The position numbers were made by a program, and so were the translations under genes. 64,000 nt of DNA from Echinometra lucunter. Taxonomy: Eukaryota; Echinodermata; Echinoidea; Camarodonta; Echinometridae. The notes below the pieces were generated by a model. The model did no database searches. It was not told the DNA's origin and was given only the letters and a program-made list of their open reading frames with translations. How positions within the stretch are numbered: the stretch's first letter is position 1; each line of letters opens with the position of its first letter. The stretch spans positions 25,338,766-25,402,765 of the forward strand of contig CM057152.1 in the NCBI GenBank assembly GCA_029962745.1. Reading direction: 5' to 3'. Shown here in pieces: positions 59,683 through 64,000 of the stretch.

Positions 59683-60102
59683 ATGAGGATACAGCCACAC
59701 TCAACTGAATTCCCACTTATACTCTGCGCCGCTACAGCTATCGCTAGTGTGTATGTATGCACTGCACAAGCGATGTGTACATTCATGCGACAGTGTGTTG
59801 CCAAACCCCCAAACTTGGATCGTCACGAAGGTTTTATCTCTTGAAATTCACAGTAATACAAACAATATTGTACTATATTGTCACCTGCTTGCTGACCAGG
59901 TGAGAATGAAGTGAAATTATTGTTTGTATAATAAGTGAAATCGAGAGATAAAACCTTTGTGACGATCCAAGTTTTGCAAGTCGCAACACATACCATCGCA
60001 TGAATACACATCGCTTGTGCAGTGCATGCAGTGCACACTAGCGATAGCTGTCGCGGCACACACTTCAAGTGGGAATTCAGACAAGTGTGGCTGTATCCTC
60101 AT
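59683..60102. repeat. Large near-palindrome ending at an assembly gap
   Basis: ATGAGGATACAGCCACAC at 59683 is inverted at 60085-60102, the last bases before the gap. Intermediate pairs: TAGCGATAGCTG, GTGCAGTGCATAC-type, CTTGGATCGTCAC/GTGACGATCCAAG, AGAGATAAAACC. The centre is CACCTG-CTTGCTGAC-CAGGTG near 59881-59902. Arms are about 205 bases with a few mismatches and indels. Confidence 0.85.
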
Positions 60103-60602
60103 NNNNNNNNNNNNNNNNNNNNNNNNNNNNNNNNNNNNNNNNNNNNNNNNNNNNNNNNNNNNNNNNNNNNNNNNNNNNNNNNNNNNNNNNNNNNNNNNNN
60201 NNNNNNNNNNNNNNNNNNNNNNNNNNNNNNNNNNNNNNNNNNNNNNNNNNNNNNNNNNNNNNNNNNNNNNNNNNNNNNNNNNNNNNNNNNNNNNNNNNNN
60301 NNNNNNNNNNNNNNNNNNNNNNNNNNNNNNNNNNNNNNNNNNNNNNNNNNNNNNNNNNNNNNNNNNNNNNNNNNNNNNNNNNNNNNNNNNNNNNNNNNNN
60401 NNNNNNNNNNNNNNNNNNNNNNNNNNNNNNNNNNNNNNNNNNNNNNNNNNNNNNNNNNNNNNNNNNNNNNNNNNNNNNNNNNNNNNNNNNNNNNNNNNNN
60501 NNNNNNNNNNNNNNNNNNNNNNNNNNNNNNNNNNNNNNNNNNNNNNNNNNNNNNNNNNNNNNNNNNNNNNNNNNNNNNNNNNNNNNNNNNNNNNNNNNNN
60601 NN
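60103..60602. other. Assembly gap, 500 N
   Basis: Exactly 500 ambiguous bases, starting at the visible edge of the palindrome. Confidence 0.99.
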
Positions 60603-61316
60603 CTTGTTATAAAGCAGTTTGTGAAGCTTTGTTTAGGGCCATCTTGAGCATGCTAGGTGCTCTTCCGTTATGGAAAAGAGCCGATCAATACATCTGACAC
60701 TGTCGACCGTTTTTATAAGCTTATCAGCACCCCATCCCCATAAATCTTGGATCCGCCCTGTGTAATTACTATAGTTTGAAATTTCTGAAACATATATAAT
60801 TAATTAACATTGTAGGAAACCAAAAACAAGGAAAGTAAAGCATGCACAAACGTAACAAAAGAGCAATTGAATGACTCGTTTCGTTTTGAAGCCCTTGGGT
60901 CTCGTACCAACGAACTAAAACGTCTTTACTAGTTCTGTGTCTCGTACCTGTATGCGTAGAAGAAAAGGAGATATATCTCAAGTGAAATAAATACCAAAAA
61001 TAAAGATACATGTAAGTAGACGTACAGGTGATGCATGTTGTTTGTTTTTTTGTTGTTTTTTTTTTTTTGAATGAGTGTTATGTTCTTGAACAGTGATATC
61101 AAGGTGATGCATGTTTGAGTCTGAGTATGAACATTACATGAATTTATTTTTTTTTTAAAAATAAATTTTAACAGTCTCGATAAATCGCACGTCTGACAAA
61201 ATGTGTACGAAACAAAAGAAAAACGTACATGTGCGCTTGCATCGTGAAACTAGCAATCTTATCCCGCGTGCAAAGCATACGATCGTTCAAGCCATTTAAT
61301 TAGGTCATAAACAATG
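60603..61316. other. Non-coding stretch, nothing recognised
   Basis: Short AT-rich sequence with T-runs near 61055 and 61146. No gene is visible. Confidence 0.5.
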
Positions 61317-61520
61317 GCGCGCGATCCACACAGCTTGCAAACTTAGCTATTATGATGTCACAATGCATTTTCTATCTTAATAGTGCGCGCGACTTTCGAG
61401 AGTTGTAGCCATTATGCTGGCGCGCGATCGGCACAGCTTTGCAAACTTAGCTATTATGCCGTCACAATGCATTTTTGTTTTAATAGTGCACGCGACCTTT
61501 GAGAGTTGTAGAGATATGCG
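61317..61520 (+). repeat. Two tandem copies of a 103-bp unit
   Basis: GGCGCGCGATC starts both copies (61316 and 61420). Each continues through CACAGCTT(T)GCAAACTTAG, CTATTATG and GTCACAATGCATTTT to GTGCxCGCGAC and GAGAGTTGTAG. Non-coding. Confidence 0.85.
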
Positions 61521-61539
61521 TGCGTAGATTCAGCACATG

Positions 61540-61705
61540 CATCGGTAGTGCACCGAGAATAACCCGGTGAGTGTTCAGTGAGCCAGCGGTGAGCTTTCGG
61601 CGAGGCACCGAGATTCGGTGATCGGGGAGGAACCATGCACCGTTCTGTTCGTTGTTCGGTCCGGTAACGGAGTGAAACCGATGCCAAAACCTTTGAGCGG
61701 TAGTG
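61540..61705. mobile_element. Right end of a mariner-like MITE, second copy
   Basis: Ends CCAAAACCTTTGAGCGGTAG TG before TA (61706-61707), identical over 24 bases to 11324-11347. Inside are CACCGAG, CGGTGAG and GGTGATCGG words. The left end was not found. Confidence 0.55.
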
Positions 61706-61933
61706 TACATACTTCCCCGTATCCATTCATATATAACTAACCCTATTCCGTAATTTTCTTTGAATTTCACCTTTAAAATTTGAATGTCAAAATCGAGTTG
61801 CACAGAATAAGTGTTCATGATTTGTAAGGATGCACCAACCTTGCCTAAGATCGGCATGATACATTATCATTTTGTTTATGTCCTTTGTTATGTTTCTTTC
61901 ATCAAATCACTCAGAGAGGATGCAGATTTAAAC

Positions 61934-62264
61934 TAGGACTTAACCGATATTCGCATCGGAGATCGGTGACTGCTGATTCTTGGCCGCATCGGCTAAACAT
62001 CGGAATTGGTAAATATTTTGATGGTGAGCCGATGCGGAACCGATGCAAGCAACAGATGTTTGGTGGTTACAATCACACTTAGACCCTATGTTGTTTTGCA
62101 TTGCGGGCGTAGCAGACGGGATTAAATTTTTGTTATAGTATTGTTCATCTCTACTTTAGCCACCCTCTGCGCTGCATCGGTATCGGAATTGGAATCGGGC
62201 CGATGCGGAAGTAAAAACATTGGGGATCGGATCGGCAGCAAAATCCCATATCAGTTAAGCCCTA
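61934..62264. mobile_element. 331-bp hAT-like MITE with CCGATGCGG words, 8-bp TSD ATTTAAAC
   Basis: ATTTAAAC flanks exactly (61926-61933 and 62265-62272). Ends are TAGGACTTAACCGATAT and, inward from the right, TAGGGCTTAACTGATAT. The words CGCATCGG, CCGCATCGG, CCGATGCGG and GATCGG recur inside both ends. TAGG-type ends with GATAT and an 8-bp duplication are typical of hAT. Non-coding. Confidence 0.88.
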
Positions 62265-62272
62265 ATTTAAAC

Positions 62273-63730
62273 ATGTGTTTTTCACTTGCGTTCCTGAACC
62301 AAGCAAAGAGGATTTCTCATCTTTTCACGGAATGGAACCGCATTGGAAGCCTGCATGCAGCATGTTGCCCAGGCTTGCCAGCGTCAGTTTCCTGATCGAA
62401 TCGTTTCGTCAATTCCAACAATCTGGAGCCATAGCAGGACTTTTTTCGTGGGAGAGGGTAAGATAGTAATTGTTAAGAAACGTGAAGAAGAAGAAGAAAC
62501 GTGCAGACGAAGAGACAAAGGCAGTCATGATTGTGCTTTTAGCGTTTTTGAAAATAAAATTTAAGGTTCTCGCTCCCACTCTTAGTTGAATTTGGAAAAT
62601 TATCAGTCAAAAATGCAGTCTTGAAAATTTCGAAGGGGGGGGGGGGGGGGGGGGCGCGACTGCCTCCCCCCCTTCCTTGCATACGGTCATGCGTCAATCC
62701 GCTACCTGCCTCTGTTCCACTATGATGTGAACAAAATTAAAATTTGGAGAAGGTTTCTGCCTGGGAAGTGACTCTGTGGTAACAGGGTGTTGGTCGGACC
62801 CTTCTTGGTGGATGGAAATCTCAATCGAGAACGAGAACGAGGACTCATCAATAAAGAGATCGCTCCGGAGCTTGATCAACACTTCATTTGCCAATTAACC
62901 GAATGTGAGCTTCGAAAGAATCTGGTGATCACAAGAAGCACCGCCTCATTGAAAAATGATCATCAGGGAGAGACTGTGAGAACTCTTCGACAAAAGTCAT
63001 GAAGATAAAAAAATAACTGCGATGAAAGAACAGGAATTAAGATAGCTAGAAATCAATCAGATAAACGAACATGCGAAGTCAAAGTGGAAATGAATGAATA
63101 AAGTAAAACTTACAAAAATGGACTAAAGACGAAAACAGAGCATACACAAGAGAGAGAACAAAACATGAATGAAAAATGAGAAGAATAAAAACAAACTCGT
63201 AGCATGATCTGCTTGAAAACGTTCTTCATTATTCTGCGCAATTCGTTTCTGACATGCAGCAGTTTTAATGGTTCGTAATTCGTCATGTGTGAACGATTCA
63301 CAGTGTAAATGATATCAAATAAAAGAAGAGACTTTACTCTTACTACTGGTGTCAATGTATCAAACATATCATATCTCATTATAATATCTATCTCCAAAAC
63401 GGGTTTCTTTTTTGGGACGCACTTTATATAAATAAAAACAATAAAATACATAGGAATTAATTTAAGTATCGTAAATTTCTAAAAGTACATTTGCTAAGAA
63501 CATTACAAAGAATATCTAGACCAAAAATTATCATATTTGGAGTTTTATTTAGTGGTTTAGAGCAAAAAGTCTGGTTTCACGTATATATCACGCATAAATT
63601 AGCGTTATTAATGAAAAACGTCTTTTTAAAAAAAATTGATACTACGGTATGGTACAATACGTCGCAGGCAACATGCGTGCTGATTTGGTCGCGGTCACGT
63701 GCTTGATGCCCGAGATCAGGGTTCGGTTTA
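62273..63730. other. Non-coding stretch, no gene recognised
   Basis: A segment at 62290-62460 has exon-like composition ending GAGAG|GGTAAG, and an open frame of 71 codons at 62787-63002 is non-repetitive. Neither matches a family I know. A G20 run lies at 62635-62654. Confidence 0.4.
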
Positions 63731-63734
63731 AAAA

Positions 63735-63832
63735 TGTCAGAGGTAAAATGTCAGACTCAGAGGTAAAAATGTCAGAGGTAAAAATGTCAGAGGTAAAAAT
63801 GTCAGAGGAAAAAATATCAGAGGTAAAAATGT
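63735..63832 (+). repeat. 15-bp minisatellite GTCAGAGGTAAAAAT
   Basis: About six copies with small changes. The period is five codons, so both strands give spurious repeated peptides. Confidence 0.9.
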
Positions 63833-64000
63833 CCATGTACATTTTTTACTGTACATGTATCAAAGTTGTATGATATTTTGCACATTATCCATACAAATAA
63901 ATCTATATTTCTTCTTTCGCTTGTACATCCTTTTCTTAATTCCCCTTATAATTTGATTCAGCTCGTATAAAGGTTAGCCTAGTCCGACGCTTCCCAATTC

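Noticed and set aside
62343..62564. Possible exon with GAGAG|GGTAAG donor
   Set aside because: Peptide not recognised and no matching acceptor or neighbouring exon found.
63642..63873. Repeated SEVKM-like and SDIFT-like peptides on both strands
   Set aside because: Translation of a 15-bp minisatellite in both directions.
1..64000. tRNA, rRNA or snRNA genes
   Set aside because: No T-loop GTTCRANNC with a supporting acceptor stem, and no rRNA or snRNA core sequence, was recognised by eye. A tRNAscan or Rfam search would be decisive.

Overview
This is a repeat-rich animal (eukaryotic) contig, most likely from a marine invertebrate deuterostome such as a sea urchin. That guess rests on the repeat styles: foldback elements starting GGGxxCGTTTCA, tandem GACCTTTGACC repeats, many poly-G tracts and Ty3/Gypsy, L1-like and RT-type LINE fragments. 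It was not confirmed by any search. There are no bacterial operons. Two runs of exactly 500 N (5603-6102 and 60103-60602) are scaffold gaps.

Host gene: one protein-coding gene is recognisable, on the minus strand. It is the orthologue of ESF1, a nucleolar pre-rRNA processing factor. Its N-terminal coding exon lies at 51738-52326 (exon to 52391), and the next two coding exons at 20255-20598 and 19552-19706. All have matching splice signals and compatible phases. A promoter-like region with a 16-bp NRF1-type palindrome and a candidate untranslated first exon lies at about 55732-55810. The rest of the gene (RRM-like core remainder and C-terminus) was not found and probably lies to the left, outside the window. 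The intron between the first two coding exons is about 31 kb and is a graveyard of nested transposons.

Layout. 1-4262: 5' half or more of a Ty3/Gypsy retrotransposon on the minus strand, with an intact single Gag-Pol frame, a tRNA-Leu primer site and a short LTR. 4263-8606: non-coding, one gap. 8607-15930: foldback elements and two decayed L1-like LINE 3' ends. 17035-18997: a 2-kb DNA transposon with a 7-bp target duplication. 19552-20598: ESF1 exons. 20953-22771: a terminal-inverted-repeat element filled with a trimeric satellite array. 22876-27870: GACCTTTGACC repeats interrupted by a transposon. 29387-33012: a transposon containing another transposon containing a 159-bp tandem array. 33533-36420: a pogo-like element and a 5'-truncated LINE. 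38433-38937: a short element with an 8-bp duplication. 41188-50662: a 9.5-kb composite of the same superfamily as the 17-kb and 29-kb elements. 50800-51690 and 53567-55603: further GACCTTTGACC elements around ESF1 exon 2 and its promoter. 59683-60102: a large palindrome that runs into the second gap. 61317-62264: tandem duplication and short DNA transposons.

Recurring theme: at least six unrelated-looking DNA elements share one architecture. Each has short CAGGG-like or TAGG-like ends, a 7- or 8-bp target duplication, and a family-specific GC-rich word (GCGCCCGG, TTGCCCG, GTGGCCCG, CCGATGCGG, GCCCCCGAAA, GGTGCGTCA, CTCACGC) repeated just inside both ends. Three of them share internal sequence but carry different end words, which suggests end-module swapping. 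This is the best candidate here for something not well described.
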